A stretch of 64,000 bases of DNA from Paraburkholderia sabiae (GTDB taxonomy: Bacteria > Pseudomonadota > Gammaproteobacteria > Burkholderiales > Burkholderiaceae): contig NZ_CP125295.1 in NCBI RefSeq assembly GCF_030412785.1, positions 868,001 to 932,000 of the forward strand, read 5' to 3'. The notes below the pieces were generated by a model that did not search any database, had not been told where the DNA came from, and worked only from the letters and a program-made list of their open reading frames with translations. Shown piece after piece: positions 34,580-45,390 of the stretch (its first letter is position 1; every line of letters begins with the position of its first letter). The position numbers were made by a program, and so were the translations under genes.

Positions 34580-35695
34580 ATGACAACGTCTTTCGGTCCG
34601 TCCTACGTCCGCGCGATCGCGCCTTATGTGGCTGGCAAGCCGATCTCGGAAGTCGCGCGCGAATTCGGTCTGGACGAAGCGCGGATCGTGAAGCTGGCGT
34701 CGAACGAGAATCCGCTCGGCATGCCCGACTCGGCGAAGACGGCGATGGCGCAGGCTGCCAGCGAACTCGGCCGCTATCCGGACGCCAACGCGTTCGAGTT
34801 GAAGGCCGCGTTGGCCGAGCACTACGACGTGCCCGCCGAGTGGATCACGCTCGGCAACGGCAGCAACGACATTCTCGAACTGGCCGCGCACGCGTTCGTC
34901 GAGAAGAGCCAGTCGGTCGTCTACGCGCAATATTCGTTCGCCGTGTATGCGCTGGCGACGCAAGGCCTCGGCGCACGCGCGATCGTCGTGCCGGCTGTCG
35001 AATACGGCCACGATCTCGACGCGATGCTCGCCGCGATCGACGACGACACGCGCCTTGTGTTCGTCGCGAACCCGAACAACCCGACGGGCACGTTCATCGA
35101 CGGCGCGACCATCGAAGCGTTCCTGTCGAAGGTGCCGCGCAGCGTGGTCGTCGTGCTCGACGAGGCTTACACGGAATACCTGAGCGCCGACAAGCGCTAC
35201 GACTCGATCGCGTGGGTTCGTCGCTATCCGAATCTGCTGGTATCGCGCACGTTCTCGAAGGCGTTTGGTCTGGCTGGCCTGCGCGTCGGTTTCGCGATTG
35301 CGCAACCGGAATTGACGGATCTGATGAACCGTCTGCGTCAGCCGTTCAATGTGAACACGCTCGCGCAAGCGGCCGCGATCGCCGCGCTGAACGACAAGCC
35401 GTTCCTGCAGAAGAGCGCGGAACTGAATGCTCAGGGCTATCGTCGTTTGACGGAGGTGTTCGACAAGCTCGGTCTCGAATACGTGCCGTCGTTCGGCAAC
35501 TTCGTGCTGGTGCGCGTCGGCAATGACGATGCGGCGGGCAATCGCGTGAATCTCGAATTGCTGAAGCAGGGCGTGATCGTGCGGCCGGTGGGTAGCTATG
35601 GTCTGCCGCAGTGGCTGCGGGTGACGATCGGCCTGCCTGAAGAAAACGAGGCGTTCATCGCGGCGCTCGAAAAGACGCTCGCGACGACGGCCTGA
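34580..35695 (+). CDS. hisC: Histidinol-phosphate/aromatic aminotransferase
   Basis: A 371-residue class I/II PLP aminotransferase. KLASNENPLGMP, PNNPTGTFI and the PLP lysine Lys227 in SRTFSKAFGLAGLRVGF match HisC. Its position between pheA and tyrA suggests it may also transaminate phenylpyruvate and hydroxyphenylpyruvate, as is known for HisC homologues in aromatic clusters; this second role is inference. A canonical second hisC would be expected in the his operon elsewhere. A strong terminator follows before tyrA. A GGAG-type SD (CCCGGAGATATCC) precedes the ATG. Confidence 0.94.
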   Translation: MTTSFGPSYVRAIAPYVAGKPISEVAREFGLDEARIVKLASNENPLGMPDSAKTAMAQAASELGRYPDANAFELKAALAEHYDVPAEWITLGNGSNDILELAAHAFVEKSQSVVYAQYSFAVYALATQGLGARAIVVPAVEYGHDLDAMLAAIDDDTRLVFVANPNNPTGTFIDGATIEAFLSKVPRSVVVVLDEAYTEYLSADKRYDSIAWVRRYPNLLVSRTFSKAFGLAGLRVGFAIAQPELTDLMNRLRQPFNVNTLAQAAAIAALNDKPFLQKSAELNAQGYRRLTEVFDKLGLEYVPSFGNFVLVRVGNDDAAGNRVNLELLKQGVIVRPVGSYGLPQWLRVTIGLPEENEAFIAALEKTLATTA

Positions 35696-35712
35696 GCGTA
35701 TCCATGCAATCC

Positions 35713-35745
35713 ACGCGCCTCACCGACAGCGGGGCGCGTTTTTTC
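35713..35745 (+). terminator. Terminator hairpin abutting the tyrA start
   Basis: A 9-bp stem (ACGCGCCTC / GGGGCGCGT, one G-U) with a 9-nt loop is followed by TTTTTTC. It ends 2 nt before the GTG of tyrA, so it may act as an attenuator as well as ending the hisC transcript. Confidence 0.85.
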
Positions 35746-35746
35746 T

Positions 35747-36709
35747 GTGACTGACGTGGCAGCGTTCTCTTTCGACAAACTGGTGATTTTCGGCGTCGGG
35801 CTGATCGGCGGATCGCTCGCTCGCGCGTTGCGCGAACGCGGCGACGTAGGCGGCGCGCGGCGCGTGATCGGTGTGGGCCGCTCGGCTGCATCGACGGAGC
35901 GCGCGCTTGAGTTGGGCGTGATCGACGCGAGCGCCGCGCTAACGGATGACGCCGCGTTGCGCGACGCGCTCGACGGCGCCGACGTCGTGCTGCTGGCTGC
36001 GCCCGTTGCTCAGACGCAGCCTTTGCTCGAACGCATCGCGCCGTTCCTGGATCCGCGCACCATCGTTACCGACGCCGGCAGCACGAAATCCGACGTCGTC
36101 GCGGCGGCGCATGCTGCTTTGGGCGAGCGCATCAATCAGTTCGTGCCGGGACATCCGATCGCAGGTCGCGAGTCGAGCGGCGTCGAAGCGGCGTTGCCGG
36201 ACCTGTACGTGAATCGAAACGTCGTGCTGTGCGCGTTGCCGGAGAACGCGCCGGGCGCCGTCGAGCGTATTGCCGCAATGTGGCGCGCGACGGGCGCGAG
36301 TGTGCACGCGATGTCGGCGGGGCAGCATGACCGCGTGTTCGCGTCGGTCAGTCATCTGCCGCACGTGTTGTCGTTCGCGCTGGTTGAGCAGATTCTCAAT
36401 TCATCCGATGCTGAACTGAAGTTCTCGTTCGCCGCCGGCGGATTCCGTGACTTCACGCGGATCGCTGCGTCGAGCCCGGAAATGTGGCGCGACGTCTGCG
36501 TGGCCAATCGCGCGGCGCTGCTGGATGAAATTGACGACTACACGGCTGTGCTGGCGCGGCTGCGCGCGGCGATCGAAGCCGGCGACGGCGCGACGCTCGA
36601 AGCGGTATTTGCGCGCTCGCGCACGGCACGCAGCGCGTGGCAGGAACGTGCCGCGCCGTCGAAGAAGCCGTCGCCCGCGCGCTCGCCCGCCGACGACGCG
36701 TCGAAATAA
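35747..36709 (+). CDS. tyrA: Prephenate dehydrogenase
   Basis: A 320-residue NAD(P)-dependent enzyme making 4-hydroxyphenylpyruvate for tyrosine. The Rossmann motif [15 protein letters not shown], the prephenate-site motif [14 protein letters not shown] and the [15 protein letters not shown] motif are all present. The C-terminal 25 residues are Ala/Pro/Ser-rich. The start is probably GTG at 35747 (an in-frame GTG at 35756 is possible); neither has an SD because a terminator hairpin sits immediately upstream. It is followed by aroA 17 bp downstream. Confidence 0.95.
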   Translation: MTDVAAFSFDKLVIFGVGLIGGSLARALRERGDVGGARRVIGVGRSAASTERALELGVIDASAALTDDAALRDALDGADVVLLAAPVAQTQPLLERIAPFLDPRTIVTDAGSTKSDVVAAAHAALGERINQFVPGHPIAGRESSGVEAALPDLYVNRNVVLCALPENAPGAVERIAAMWRATGASVHAMSAGQHDRVFASVSHLPHVLSFALVEQILNSSDAELKFSFAAGGFRDFTRIAASSPEMWRDVCVANRAALLDEIDDYTAVLARLRAAIEAGDGATLEAVFARSRTARSAWQERAAPSKKPSPARSPADDASK

Positions 36710-36726
36710 AGGACACTGGAATTCAC

Positions 36727-38031
36727 ATGGAACATCTCGATCTCGGACCGTTTTCCCGTGCATCCGGCACGGTTCGTCTGCCCGGCTCGAAGAGCATCTC
36801 GAATCGCGTGCTATTGCTGGCGGCGCTGGCCGAAGGCGAAACGACGATCACGAATCTGCTCGATTCGGACGACACGCGGGTGATGCTCGACGCGCTCGAA
36901 AAGCTCGGCGTGAAGGTCAAGCGCGACGGCGACACCTGTGTCGTGACGGGCACGCGCGGCGCGCTGCCGGCGGCGCGCGCCGACCTGTTCCTCGGCAACG
37001 CGGGCACGGCAGTGCGCCCGCTGACGGCCGCGCTTGCCGTGAACGGCGGCGACTATCGGATTCACGGCGTGCCGCGTATGCATGAGCGGCCGATCGGCGA
37101 TCTGGTCGACGGTCTGCGGCAGATCGGCGCGAAGATCGACTACGAAGAGAACGAAGGCTTTCCGCCGCTGCGTATTCGTCCGGCGCAGATTTCGGTCGAG
37201 GCGCCTATCCGCGTGCGCGGCGACGTGTCGAGCCAGTTTCTGACGGCGCTGCTGATGACGCTGCCGCTTGTGAAGACGGAAAGCGGCGTGACGGTCGTGG
37301 AAGTGGCGGGCGAACTGATCTCGAAGCCGTACATCGAGATCACGATCAAGCTGATGCAGCGCTTCGGCATCGAGGTCGAGCGTTTCGGCTGGGAGCGTTT
37401 CACGATTCCGAGCGGCGTGCGCTATCAGTCGCCGGGCAAGATCATGGTGGAAGGCGACGCGTCGTCGGCGTCGTATTTCCTCGCGGCGGGCGCGCTGGGC
37501 GGCGGACCGCTGCGCGTCGAAGGCGTGGGGCGCGCGAGCATCCAGGGCGATGTCGGTTTCGCGACGGCGCTGATGAAAATGGGCGCGAACGTGACGATGG
37601 GCGACGACTGGATCGAAGTGCGCGGTGTCGGCAACGATCACGGCAAGCTGGACCCGATCGACATGGACTTCAACCTGATCCCCGACGCGGCCATGACCAT
37701 CGCGGTCGCCGCGCTGTTCGCGGACGGCACGTCTACGCTGCGCAATATCGCCAGCTGGCGTGTGAAGGAAACCGACCGCATCGCCGCGATGGCGACGGAA
37801 TTGCGCAAGGTCGGCGCGAAAGTGCAGGAGGGCGAGGATTTCCTCGTCGTCGCGCCGCCCGAAAAGCTGACCCCGAATGCCGCGATCGACACCTACGACG
37901 ACCACCGGATGGCGATGTGCTTCTCGCTGGTGAGTCTCGGTGGCGTGCCCGTTCGGATCAACGATCCGAAATGCGTCGGCAAGACGTTCCCCGATTATTT
38001 CGAGCGCTTCCTGGCGCTCGCGCAACCCTGA
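36727..38031 (+). CDS. aroA: 3-phosphoshikimate 1-carboxyvinyltransferase (EPSP synthase)
   Basis: A 434-residue enzyme joining shikimate-3-phosphate and PEP, step six of the shikimate pathway. [17 protein letters not shown] and [16 protein letters not shown] bind the substrates; the C-terminal [15 protein letters not shown] is the second signature. The [11 protein letters not shown] loop (Gly and Pro present) is the class I, glyphosate-sensitive form. The start at 36727 is conserved (MEHLDLGP). It lies in the tyrA-aroA-cmk-rpsA series common to proteobacteria. Confidence 0.97.
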   Translation: MEHLDLGPFSRASGTVRLPGSKSISNRVLLLAALAEGETTITNLLDSDDTRVMLDALEKLGVKVKRDGDTCVVTGTRGALPAARADLFLGNAGTAVRPLTAALAVNGGDYRIHGVPRMHERPIGDLVDGLRQIGAKIDYEENEGFPPLRIRPAQISVEAPIRVRGDVSSQFLTALLMTLPLVKTESGVTVVEVAGELISKPYIEITIKLMQRFGIEVERFGWERFTIPSGVRYQSPGKIMVEGDASSASYFLAAGALGGGPLRVEGVGRASIQGDVGFATALMKMGANVTMGDDWIEVRGVGNDHGKLDPIDMDFNLIPDAAMTIAVAALFADGTSTLRNIASWRVKETDRIAAMATELRKVGAKVQEGEDFLVVAPPEKLTPNAAIDTYDDHRMAMCFSLVSLGGVPVRINDPKCVGKTFPDYFERFLALAQP

Positions 38032-38079
38032 TCCCGCTTTGACTACACGTGCCGCCCGTTCCGACGGGCGACCTCTCCG

Positions 38080-38766
38080 ATGAAACCGACCCGCCCCTTT
38101 CACCAGACGCCCGTCATCACGATCGACGGCCCCACCGCATCCGGCAAAGGCACGGTGGCCGCGCTGGTCGCCGCCGAGCTCGGCTTTCACCTGCTCGACA
38201 GCGGCGCGCTGTACCGGCTCGCCGCGCTCGCCAGCGTGCGCTACGACATCGCCGCCGATGACGCCGACGCACTTGCAAAACTGGTCGGTGAACTCCATAT
38301 CACCTTTCGCGAAGGCATCGCGCAGCTGGATGGCGCCGACGTGTCGACCGACATCCGCGCCGAGGAAATTGGCAACCGGGCTTCGGCGATCGCCATTCAC
38401 GCACCCGTCAGGGCCGCGCTAGTGGCCCGTCAGCGGGCTTTCCGCAAGCAGCCGGGCCTGGTTGCCGACGGCCGCGATATGGGCACCGTGATCTTTCCTG
38501 ACGCCGCGCTGAAGGTGTTTTTGACGGCCAGCGTCGAGGCGCGCGCCGCCCGCCGGCATAAGCAATTGATCCAAAAAGGATTTTCTGCTAATATGGATGA
38601 CTTGCTCCGGGATTTGCGTGAACGCGACGAGCGCGACAGTCAGCGCGCAGCCGCGCCACTCAAGCCTGCGGCAGATGCGCAGCTGCTCGACACCTCTGCA
38701 TTGTCGATCGACCAGGCGGTCGAACAGGTGGTGCAATGGTACCGGGAGCTGGTTCCGCAAAGCTGA
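38080..38766 (+). CDS. cmk: Cytidylate kinase
   Basis: A 228-residue P-loop kinase that phosphorylates CMP and dCMP. The P-loop [12 protein letters not shown], the base-recognition motif LLDSGALYR and [15 protein letters not shown] with the LID arginines ([10 protein letters not shown]) are diagnostic. It lies 48 bp after aroA and 169 bp before rpsA, the standard proteobacterial order. Confidence 0.96.
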   Translation: MKPTRPFHQTPVITIDGPTASGKGTVAALVAAELGFHLLDSGALYRLAALASVRYDIAADDADALAKLVGELHITFREGIAQLDGADVSTDIRAEEIGNRASAIAIHAPVRAALVARQRAFRKQPGLVADGRDMGTVIFPDAALKVFLTASVEARAARRHKQLIQKGFSANMDDLLRDLRERDERDSQRAAAPLKPAADAQLLDTSALSIDQAVEQVVQWYRELVPQS

Positions 38767-38935
38767 ACGCGGAACAGACCGCATCGAATGTTTTTGAGTA
38801 GTCGTGTTGGTGCCTTGCGGTGAAACGCGAGGCGATTGTTTAACCCTTAACCCCGTATGGCTTTCGCTCCTTGCCGTAGTGCTGAACCGTGGTGGTTCAC
38901 CTGACGCTGCGAGAACCATGCAATATCAGATTTTT

Positions 38936-40648
38936 ATGTCCGACCTGCAAACCTCTACCCCGAATACCGAATCCTTTGCGGCTCTGTTTGAAGAGTCGCT
39001 GACCAAGCAGGACATGCGCGCTGGCGAAGTGATCTCCGCCGAAGTCGTGCGTGTCGATCACAACTTCGTGGTCGTCAACGCTGGTCTCAAGTCCGAAGCC
39101 TACATCCCGCTCGAAGAGTTCCTGAATGACGCGGGCGAGGTAGAAGTGCAGGCGGGCGACTTCGTTTCCGTCGCGATCGACGCGCTGGAAAACGGCTATG
39201 GCGACACGATCCTGTCGCGCGACAAGGCGAAGCGTCTGGCTTCGTGGCTGTCGCTGGAAAAGGCCCTCGACAACAACGAACTCGTGACGGGCACGATCAC
39301 GGGCAAGGTCAAGGGCGGCATGACCGTCATGGTCAACGGCATCCGCGCGTTCCTGCCGGGCTCGCTGGTCGACACGCGCCCTGTCAAGGACACGACGCCG
39401 TACGAAGGCAAGACGCTGGAATTCCGCGTCATCAAGCTGGACCGCAAGCGTAACAACGTGGTGCTGTCGCGCCGCGCTGTGATCGAAGCGACGCAAGGCG
39501 AAGAGCGCGCAAAGCTGCTCGAGACGCTGAAGGAAGGCGCGATCGTCGAAGGCGTGGTCAAGAACATCACCGACTACGGCGCGTTCGTGGATCTGGGCGG
39601 TATCGACGGCCTGCTGCACATCACCGACATCGCATGGCGTCGCGTGCGTCACCCGTCGGAAGTTCTGTCGGTTGGCCAGGAAGTCACGGCAAAGATCCTC
39701 AAGTTCGACCAGGAAAAGAACCGCGTTTCGCTCGGTATCAAGCAACTGGGCGACGATCCGTGGGAAGGCATTTCGCGCCGTTACCCGTCGGGCACGCGTC
39801 TGTTCGGCAAGGTCACGAACATCACCGACTACGGCGCATTCGTTGAAGTCGAGTCGGGCATCGAAGGCCTCGTCCACGTGTCGGAAATGGACTGGACGAA
39901 CAAGAACGTTGCGCCGTCGAAGGTTGTCCAGCTGGGCGACGAAGTCGAAGTCATGGTCCTCGAGATCGACGAAGACCGCCGCCGTATCAGCCTCGGCATG
40001 AAGCAGTGCAAGCCGAATCCGTGGGACGACTTCAGCCGCAACTTCAAGAAGGGCGACAAGCTGCAAGGCGCAATCAAGTCGATCACCGACTTCGGCGTCT
40101 TCATCGGTCTGCCTGGCGGCATCGACGGTCTGGTTCACCTGTCGGACCTGTCGTGGTCGGAAACGGGCGAAGAAGCTGTCCGCAAGTACAAGAAGGGCGA
40201 CGAAGTGGAAGCGATCGTTCTCGGCATCGACGTCGAGAAGGAACGTATTTCGCTGGGTATCAAGCAACTCGAAGGCGACCCGTTCAGCAACTTCGTTGCA
40301 ATGAACGACAAGGGTTCGATCGTCGACGGCGTGGTCAAGACGGTGGACGCGAAGGGTGCAGTGGTTCAGCTGACGGCAGACGTCGAAGGCTACCTGCGCG
40401 CTTCGGAAATCGCACAAGACCGCGTGGAAGACGCTCGCAACGTGCTGAAGGAAGGCGACAAGGTCAATGCGATGATCATCAACATCGACCGCAAGTCGCG
40501 TGGCATCAACCTGTCGATCAAGGCGAAGGACTCGGCTGAGCAACAGGAAGCGATGCGCGGCCTGCAAGCCGACACGAACTCGGCAGCAAGCGGCACGACG
40601 AACCTCGGCGCGCTGCTGAAGGCCAAGCTCGACGGCCAGAACCAGTAA
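38936..40648 (+). CDS. rpsA: 30S ribosomal protein S1
   Basis: A 570-residue RNA-binding protein with six S1 (OB-fold) domains that brings mRNA to the 30S subunit. Repeated [18 protein letters not shown] and [10 protein letters not shown] motifs mark the domains (approximate starts at residues 20, 105, 190, 275, 360 and 450). The start at 38936 (MSDLQTST) is the family start; upstream in-frame codons are rejected. The 169-bp leader from cmk contains no clear gene and may hold the autogenous control region. ihfB follows. Confidence 0.97.
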   Translation: MSDLQTSTPNTESFAALFEESLTKQDMRAGEVISAEVVRVDHNFVVVNAGLKSEAYIPLEEFLNDAGEVEVQAGDFVSVAIDALENGYGDTILSRDKAKRLASWLSLEKALDNNELVTGTITGKVKGGMTVMVNGIRAFLPGSLVDTRPVKDTTPYEGKTLEFRVIKLDRKRNNVVLSRRAVIEATQGEERAKLLETLKEGAIVEGVVKNITDYGAFVDLGGIDGLLHITDIAWRRVRHPSEVLSVGQEVTAKILKFDQEKNRVSLGIKQLGDDPWEGISRRYPSGTRLFGKVTNITDYGAFVEVESGIEGLVHVSEMDWTNKNVAPSKVVQLGDEVEVMVLEIDEDRRRISLGMKQCKPNPWDDFSRNFKKGDKLQGAIKSITDFGVFIGLPGGIDGLVHLSDLSWSETGEEAVRKYKKGDEVEAIVLGIDVEKERISLGIKQLEGDPFSNFVAMNDKGSIVDGVVKTVDAKGAVVQLTADVEGYLRASEIAQDRVEDARNVLKEGDKVNAMIINIDRKSRGINLSIKAKDSAEQQEAMRGLQADTNSAASGTTNLGALLKAKLDGQNQ

Positions 40649-40670
40649 GCCTTAAGGGGTCTGCTGCAGT

Positions 40671-40994
40671 ATGACCAAATCGGAATTGGTCGCCCAGCTG
40701 GCTACGCGATTTCCGCAACTTGTCCTCAAGGATGCGGATTTCGCGGTGAAGACGATGCTCGATGCGATGTCGGACGCCTTGGCGAACGGCCATCGCATCG
40801 AAATTCGCGGCTTCGGCAGCTTTGGCTTGAACCGCCGTCCATCCCGCGTCGGGCGCAACCCGAAGTCGGGCGAAAAAGTGCTGGTGCCCGAGAAGCACGT
40901 GCCGCACTTCAAGCCTGGCAAGGAGTTGCGCGAACGCGTCGATCGTCGTGCGGGCGAGCCTTTGAAAGACGAAGCCGCGGACGACGATCTTTGA
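40671..40994 (+). CDS. ihfB: Integration host factor subunit beta
   Basis: A 107-residue DNA-bending protein that pairs with IhfA. It has the IHF/HU fold with [36 protein letters not shown] (in two halves) and the conserved Pro-containing beta-arm [14 protein letters not shown]. The C-terminus has a short acidic tail. It lies 22 bp after rpsA, as in most gamma- and beta-proteobacteria, and is followed by a strong terminator. Confidence 0.97.
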   Translation: MTKSELVAQLATRFPQLVLKDADFAVKTMLDAMSDALANGHRIEIRGFGSFGLNRRPSRVGRNPKSGEKVLVPEKHVPHFKPGKELRERVDRRAGEPLKDEAADDDL

Positions 40995-41325
40995 GCCGGC
41001 TCTGTGTAGTTTTCGCAGTTCCGGTTGAAGTTCGCCGCGGCTAAGCCAGTCAAACGGCATTGACCAGAAAAAAGCGCCTTAGGGCGCTTTTTTTTCGTCT
41101 GTCGCAAGTGAATCGGCTCCAAGGCCGCGTTCCGAGGCCGATTCACACCACGATCGCGCACATTTCTCATCCCTTTAGCGACAGTAAGGCATCACGAGCG
41201 GCATGCCTCTGCCAGTCCCCATAGGCTTCATTTACAATACGGGTCACTTCGGCGCGGGCGAACACCGTGGCGCGACGCGTCATCAAGCCGGCGTCATCCC
41301 GCAACCGCCGTCAAGAGATCAATAC
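40995..41325. other. Intergenic region from ihfB to lapA
   Basis: This 331-bp region holds the ihfB terminator (41067-41095) and then about 230 bp without a gene. A promoter for the lapAB-ugd-rfaE1 run is expected here (AT-rich CATTTACAATACGG near 41229 is a candidate -10). I see no other feature. Confidence 0.45.
41067..41095 (+). terminator. Terminator after ihfB
   Basis: The AAAAAAGCGCC / GGCGCTTTTTTTT hairpin with a TTA loop and a long T tract lies about 75 bp after the ihfB stop. Confidence 0.92.
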
Positions 41326-41619
41326 ATGAAATTTATCGTCTGGCTGATTCGCGTACTGGTGTTCGTGCTGCTGCTGGTGCTTGCACTGTCCAATACGCAA
41401 AGCGCTACGCTGAATTTCCTCGCCGGGTATGCGTGGCAGGCGCCGTTGATTCTGATCGGGCTGGCGTTCTTCGTCGTCGGCCTGCTGGCCGGGCTCGTAT
41501 CGTCGCTGCCGGCGATGTTCCGTCTGCGGATGGAAAACGGCCGGCTGAAGCGCGAGCTGCGCGTGGCGCGCGAAACGCCCGCTGTCGTCGAAGAGCCGCC
41601 GATGCCCCCGCTCATCTAG
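41326..41619 (+). CDS. lapA: Lipopolysaccharide assembly protein A (DUF1049)
   Basis: A 97-residue inner-membrane protein. Two transmembrane helices (about 4-22 and 37-60) flank a short hydrophilic turn with SNTQSATLNFL; a cytoplasmic tail with RLRMENGRLKREL follows. LapA acts with LapB to control LPS synthesis through LpxC turnover (family knowledge). It lies 56 bp upstream of lapB. The start at 41326 places the first helix at the N-terminus. Confidence 0.92.
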   Translation: MKFIVWLIRVLVFVLLLVLALSNTQSATLNFLAGYAWQAPLILIGLAFFVVGLLAGLVSSLPAMFRLRMENGRLKRELRVARETPAVVEEPPMPPLI

Positions 41620-41675
41620 CCTTCTAACGCCGTGTGCCACTGGCGCACGGCCTCTTTCGCACTCCGCACATTCGC

Positions 41676-42851
41676 ATGGATCTAGACCTCTGGTGGCTGC
41701 TTGTCATACCCGTCGCGTTTGCGTTCGGCTGGGTGGCTGCGCGCTACGACCTCAAGGCGCTGCTGTCCGAAAGCGCCAATCTGCCGCGCTCTTATTTTCG
41801 CGGACTAAACTTTCTGTTGAACGAGCAGCCGGACCAGGCCATCGACGCCTTCATCGAAGTCGTCAAGCTCGACCCGGAAACGATTGAACTGCACTTCGCG
41901 CTCGGCAATCTGTTCCGGCGTCGCGGCGAAACGGATCGCGCGATCCGCGTGCACCAGAACCTGCTGAGCCGTGCGGATCTGCCCGTCACCGAGCGCGACC
42001 ATGCGTTGTACGAACTGGGCCAGGACTTCCTGAAAGCCGGCCTGCTGGATCGCGCGGAAGAGACCTTCAAGGCGCTCGAATCGGGTGACTATGCGCTCGG
42101 CGCACAGCGCGCGCTGCTCACGATCTATCAGATCGAGAAGGACTGGAACAAGTCGATCGATACCGCGCGGCGGCTCGAAACGATGGGCGCCGCGTCGCTC
42201 GACAAGGATATTGGCCACTTCCATTGCGAACTGGCACAGGAAGCGCTGCAGCAGAAGAATCCGGACGAGGCACGCCGTCAGCTGGATCTCGCGCTGAAGG
42301 CGCATCCGCAGAACGTGCGCGCGACGATCCTGTTCGGCGACGTCGACGCGGCGGCCGGACAGTACGAGAAGGCGATCGAGCAATGGCTGCGAGTCGAGGA
42401 ACAGAACGCGTCCTATCTGCCCCTCGTCGCCGAAAAGCTGATGAAGGCGTACGAAGCGCTTGGCCGTCAGGCAGACGGCGCCGATCTGCTGACGACGTGG
42501 GTCGACCGCTATCCGTCGAACGATCTGCTCGACGTCGCGTATCAGCACGTCTCGGCGCTGCGCGGTCCCGAAGCGGCGCACGCGCTCGCGCGCACGCAGA
42601 TGCAGAAGTCGCCGAATCTCGCGGGCATGACGCGCCTGCTCGAAGCGCAGCAGGCGGTGGCCGAAGAGCCGCGCCGCAGCGAACTGGAACTGATGCGCAC
42701 GCTGATCCGCCAGCGCACCAAGAATCTGCCGCGGTACACCTGCCAGAACTGCGGCTTCCGGGCGCGCCTGTTCTATTGGCAGTGTCCGGGCTGCAGCGGT
42801 TGGGAAACCTACGCGCCGCGCCGCGTCGAGCCGATCACGGCATCGAGCTGA
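41676..42851 (+). CDS. lapB: Lipopolysaccharide assembly protein B
   Basis: A 391-residue membrane-anchored TPR protein (E. coli YciM) that tunes LpxC degradation with FtsH. One N-terminal transmembrane helix (about 5-20) is followed by TPR units (about 45-330, LNFLLNEQPDQAIDAFIEVV) and a C-terminal rubredoxin-like zinc module with CQNCGFRARLFYWQCPGC. The length matches the family. lapA is 56 bp upstream and ugd 90 bp downstream, so LPS and nucleotide-sugar genes sit together. Confidence 0.96.
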   Translation: MDLDLWWLLVIPVAFAFGWVAARYDLKALLSESANLPRSYFRGLNFLLNEQPDQAIDAFIEVVKLDPETIELHFALGNLFRRRGETDRAIRVHQNLLSRADLPVTERDHALYELGQDFLKAGLLDRAEETFKALESGDYALGAQRALLTIYQIEKDWNKSIDTARRLETMGAASLDKDIGHFHCELAQEALQQKNPDEARRQLDLALKAHPQNVRATILFGDVDAAAGQYEKAIEQWLRVEEQNASYLPLVAEKLMKAYEALGRQADGADLLTTWVDRYPSNDLLDVAYQHVSALRGPEAAHALARTQMQKSPNLAGMTRLLEAQQAVAEEPRRSELELMRTLIRQRTKNLPRYTCQNCGFRARLFYWQCPGCSGWETYAPRRVEPITASS

Positions 42852-42941
42852 TGCCGGTCGCGTGCATGAACGCATGTCACAGGGCCGTCGCGCAGCACCG
42901 AAGCGTCGAACATTGAACCCGCATCATCTACCGGGAAGCGT

Positions 42942-44354
42942 ATGAAAATCACCATTATCGGAACGGGTTACGTAGGTCTTGTCACGGGCGCATGCCTTGC
43001 CGAAGTCGGCAACGACGTTTTCTGTCTGGATGTCGATCCGCGCAAGATCGACATTCTCAACAACGGTGGCATGCCGATTCACGAGCCGGGCCTGCAGGAA
43101 ATCATCGCGCGTTCGCGCGCGGCAGGGCGTATCACGTTTTCCACGGACGTCGCGGCCAGCGTCGCGCACGGTGAAGTCCAGTTCATCGCCGTCGGCACGC
43201 CGCCCGATGAAGACGGTTCGGCCGACCTGCAATACGTGCTCGAAGCCGCGCGCAACATCGGCCGCACGATGAACGAGTTCAAGGTCGTCGTCGACAAATC
43301 GACGGTGCCCGTCGGCACCGCGCAGCGCGTGCGCGGCGTGATCGCGGAAGAGCTGGCGAAGCGCGGCCTCAAGGACAGCGCGCAGCACGGCTTTTCGATC
43401 GTATCGAATCCGGAATTTCTGAAAGAAGGCGCGGCCGTCGAGGACTTCATGCGTCCGGATCGCATCGTCGTCGGCGTGGACAACGACGAGGACGGCGACA
43501 AGGCACGCGAGAAGATCCGCCGTCTGTACGCGCCGTTCAACCGCAACCACGAACGCACGCTGTATATGGACGTGCGTTCGGCCGAGTTCACGAAGTACGC
43601 AGCCAACGCGATGCTCGCCACGCGCATCTCGTTCATGAACGAGATGGCGAATCTGGCGGATACCGTCGGCGCGGACATCGAGGCCGTGCGTCGCGGCATC
43701 GGCTCGGACCCGCGCATCGGCTATCACTTCCTGTACGCGGGCGTCGGTTACGGCGGCTCGTGCTTCCCGAAGGACGTGCAGGCGCTGATCCGCACGGGCG
43801 CCGAGATGGGTCACAACCTGCGCATTCTCGAATCCGTCGAAGAGGTCAATAGCGAGCAGAAGGAAGTGCTCGTGCGCAAGATCACGGGTTCGCTGGGCGA
43901 GGATCTGAGCGGCCGCAAGTTTGCCGTGTGGGGCCTGTCGTTCAAGCCGAATACCGACGACATGCGCGAAGCGCCGAGCCGTCGCGTGATTGCGCAACTG
44001 CTCGCGCGCGGCGCGACGGTGCATGCGTACGATCCCGTCGCGACGACGGAAGCGAAGCGTGTGTTCGCGCTCGATCTGGCCAATGCACCCGAGCAACAGG
44101 CGCGTCTGCATTTCGAGAGCACACAGGACGAGACGCTCACAGGCGCCGACGCGCTCGTGATCGTCACGGAATGGAAGGAATTCAAGAGCCCGGACTTCGG
44201 ACATCTGAAGAAGCAGCTCAAAACGCCGTTGATTTTCGACGGCCGCAATCTGTATGAACCCGAGGCGATGTCCGAGCTCGGCATCGACTATCACTCGATT
44301 GGACGTCCTTATGCACGACCCGCTCAAACTTCATCCGACTCCCGCCGTACCTGA
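42942..44354 (+). CDS. ugd: UDP-glucose 6-dehydrogenase
   Basis: A 470-residue NAD-dependent enzyme oxidising UDP-glucose to UDP-glucuronate, a precursor of L-Ara4N and exopolysaccharides. The Rossmann motif [19 protein letters not shown], the catalytic Cys in [12 protein letters not shown] and the C-terminal [18 protein letters not shown] are present. L-Ara4N on lipid A is essential and gives polymyxin resistance in Burkholderia (family knowledge). The stop codon lies 44 nt inside the next gene, rfaE1, so the two are translationally linked. Confidence 0.96.
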   Translation: MKITIIGTGYVGLVTGACLAEVGNDVFCLDVDPRKIDILNNGGMPIHEPGLQEIIARSRAAGRITFSTDVAASVAHGEVQFIAVGTPPDEDGSADLQYVLEAARNIGRTMNEFKVVVDKSTVPVGTAQRVRGVIAEELAKRGLKDSAQHGFSIVSNPEFLKEGAAVEDFMRPDRIVVGVDNDEDGDKAREKIRRLYAPFNRNHERTLYMDVRSAEFTKYAANAMLATRISFMNEMANLADTVGADIEAVRRGIGSDPRIGYHFLYAGVGYGGSCFPKDVQALIRTGAEMGHNLRILESVEEVNSEQKEVLVRKITGSLGEDLSGRKFAVWGLSFKPNTDDMREAPSRRVIAQLLARGATVHAYDPVATTEAKRVFALDLANAPEQQARLHFESTQDETLTGADALVIVTEWKEFKSPDFGHLKKQLKTPLIFDGRNLYEPEAMSELGIDYHSIGRPYARPAQTSSDSRRT

Positions 44355-45309
44355 AGGCGCGACGCTCGCGCCCGACGTAGGCATCATCGCGCGCGACCGC
44401 CTCGCTGCGGCGCGCGTGCTGGTGGTCGGAGACGTGATGCTCGACCGCTACTGGTTCGGCGACGTGAACCGGATCTCGCCGGAAGCGCCCGTGCCCGTGG
44501 TGCTCGTTCAGCGGCAGGAAGACCGGTTGGGCGGCGCGGCGAACGTCGCGCGCAACGCGGCGGCGCTTGGCGCACAGGCTGGCTTGCTGTGCGTGGTCGG
44601 TCACGACGAGCCGGGTGAGCGCGTCGTGCAACTGCTCGACGATAGCGGCGTCGCGCCGCATCTGGAGCGCGATCCCGAGTTGCCGACCACGATCAAGCTG
44701 CGCGTGCTGTCGCGCCAGCAGCAGCTGCTGCGCGTCGATTTCGAGAAGGCGCCCGCACACGAAGCGCTGCTCGCGGGCCTCGCACGCTACGACACACTGC
44801 TGCCCGCGCACGACGTGATCCTGATGTCGGACTACGCGAAGGGCGGCCTCACGCACGTCACGCAGATGATCGCGAAGGCGCGCGCGGCGGGCAAGCCGGT
44901 ACTGGTCGATCCGAAGGGCGATGACTGGGAGCGCTATCGCGGCGCCACGCTGATCACGCCGAACCGCGCGGAGTTGCGCGAAGTGGTCGGGCAATGGAAG
45001 TCCGAAGCCGATCTGCTGGACCGCGTGACGAAGCTGCGCACCGAGCTGGAGCTGACGGCGCTGCTGCTCACGCGCTCGGAAGAGGGCATGACGCTCTTCT
45101 CCGACTCGGGCAAGCTGCACGCGGCGGCTGTAGCCCGCGAAGTGTATGATGTGTCGGGCGCAGGCGACACCGTGATCGCAACGCTCGCCGTGATGCTCGG
45201 CGCGGGCCTGCCGCTCGAAGAAGCCGTGACGCTCGCGAATCGCGCGGCCGGCATCGTGGTCGCCAAGCTCGGCACGGCCACTGTCGACTACGACGAACTC
45301 TTTCACTGA
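44311..45309 (+). CDS. rfaE1: D-glycero-beta-D-manno-heptose-7-phosphate kinase
   Basis: A 332-residue PfkB-family kinase of the ADP-heptose pathway for LPS core. Early [19 protein letters not shown], the ribokinase loop [16 protein letters not shown] and the anion-hole motif [15 protein letters not shown] are diagnostic. It lacks the C-terminal nucleotidyltransferase half of fused HldE, so it is the split (HldA) form. The start at 44311 overlaps the last 44 nt of ugd. rfaD follows after 81 bp. Confidence 0.93.
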   Translation: MHDPLKLHPTPAVPEGATLAPDVGIIARDRLAAARVLVVGDVMLDRYWFGDVNRISPEAPVPVVLVQRQEDRLGGAANVARNAAALGAQAGLLCVVGHDEPGERVVQLLDDSGVAPHLERDPELPTTIKLRVLSRQQQLLRVDFEKAPAHEALLAGLARYDTLLPAHDVILMSDYAKGGLTHVTQMIAKARAAGKPVLVDPKGDDWERYRGATLITPNRAELREVVGQWKSEADLLDRVTKLRTELELTALLLTRSEEGMTLFSDSGKLHAAAVAREVYDVSGAGDTVIATLAVMLGAGLPLEEAVTLANRAAGIVVAKLGTATVDYDELFH

Positions 45310-45390
45310 TGCCCGCGCGCGCCCGTTGCATCGCGTGGCGCGCGGCGGTTCATCTCCGCATCCGTTGACTCTCATCACTGCAGGACGACC

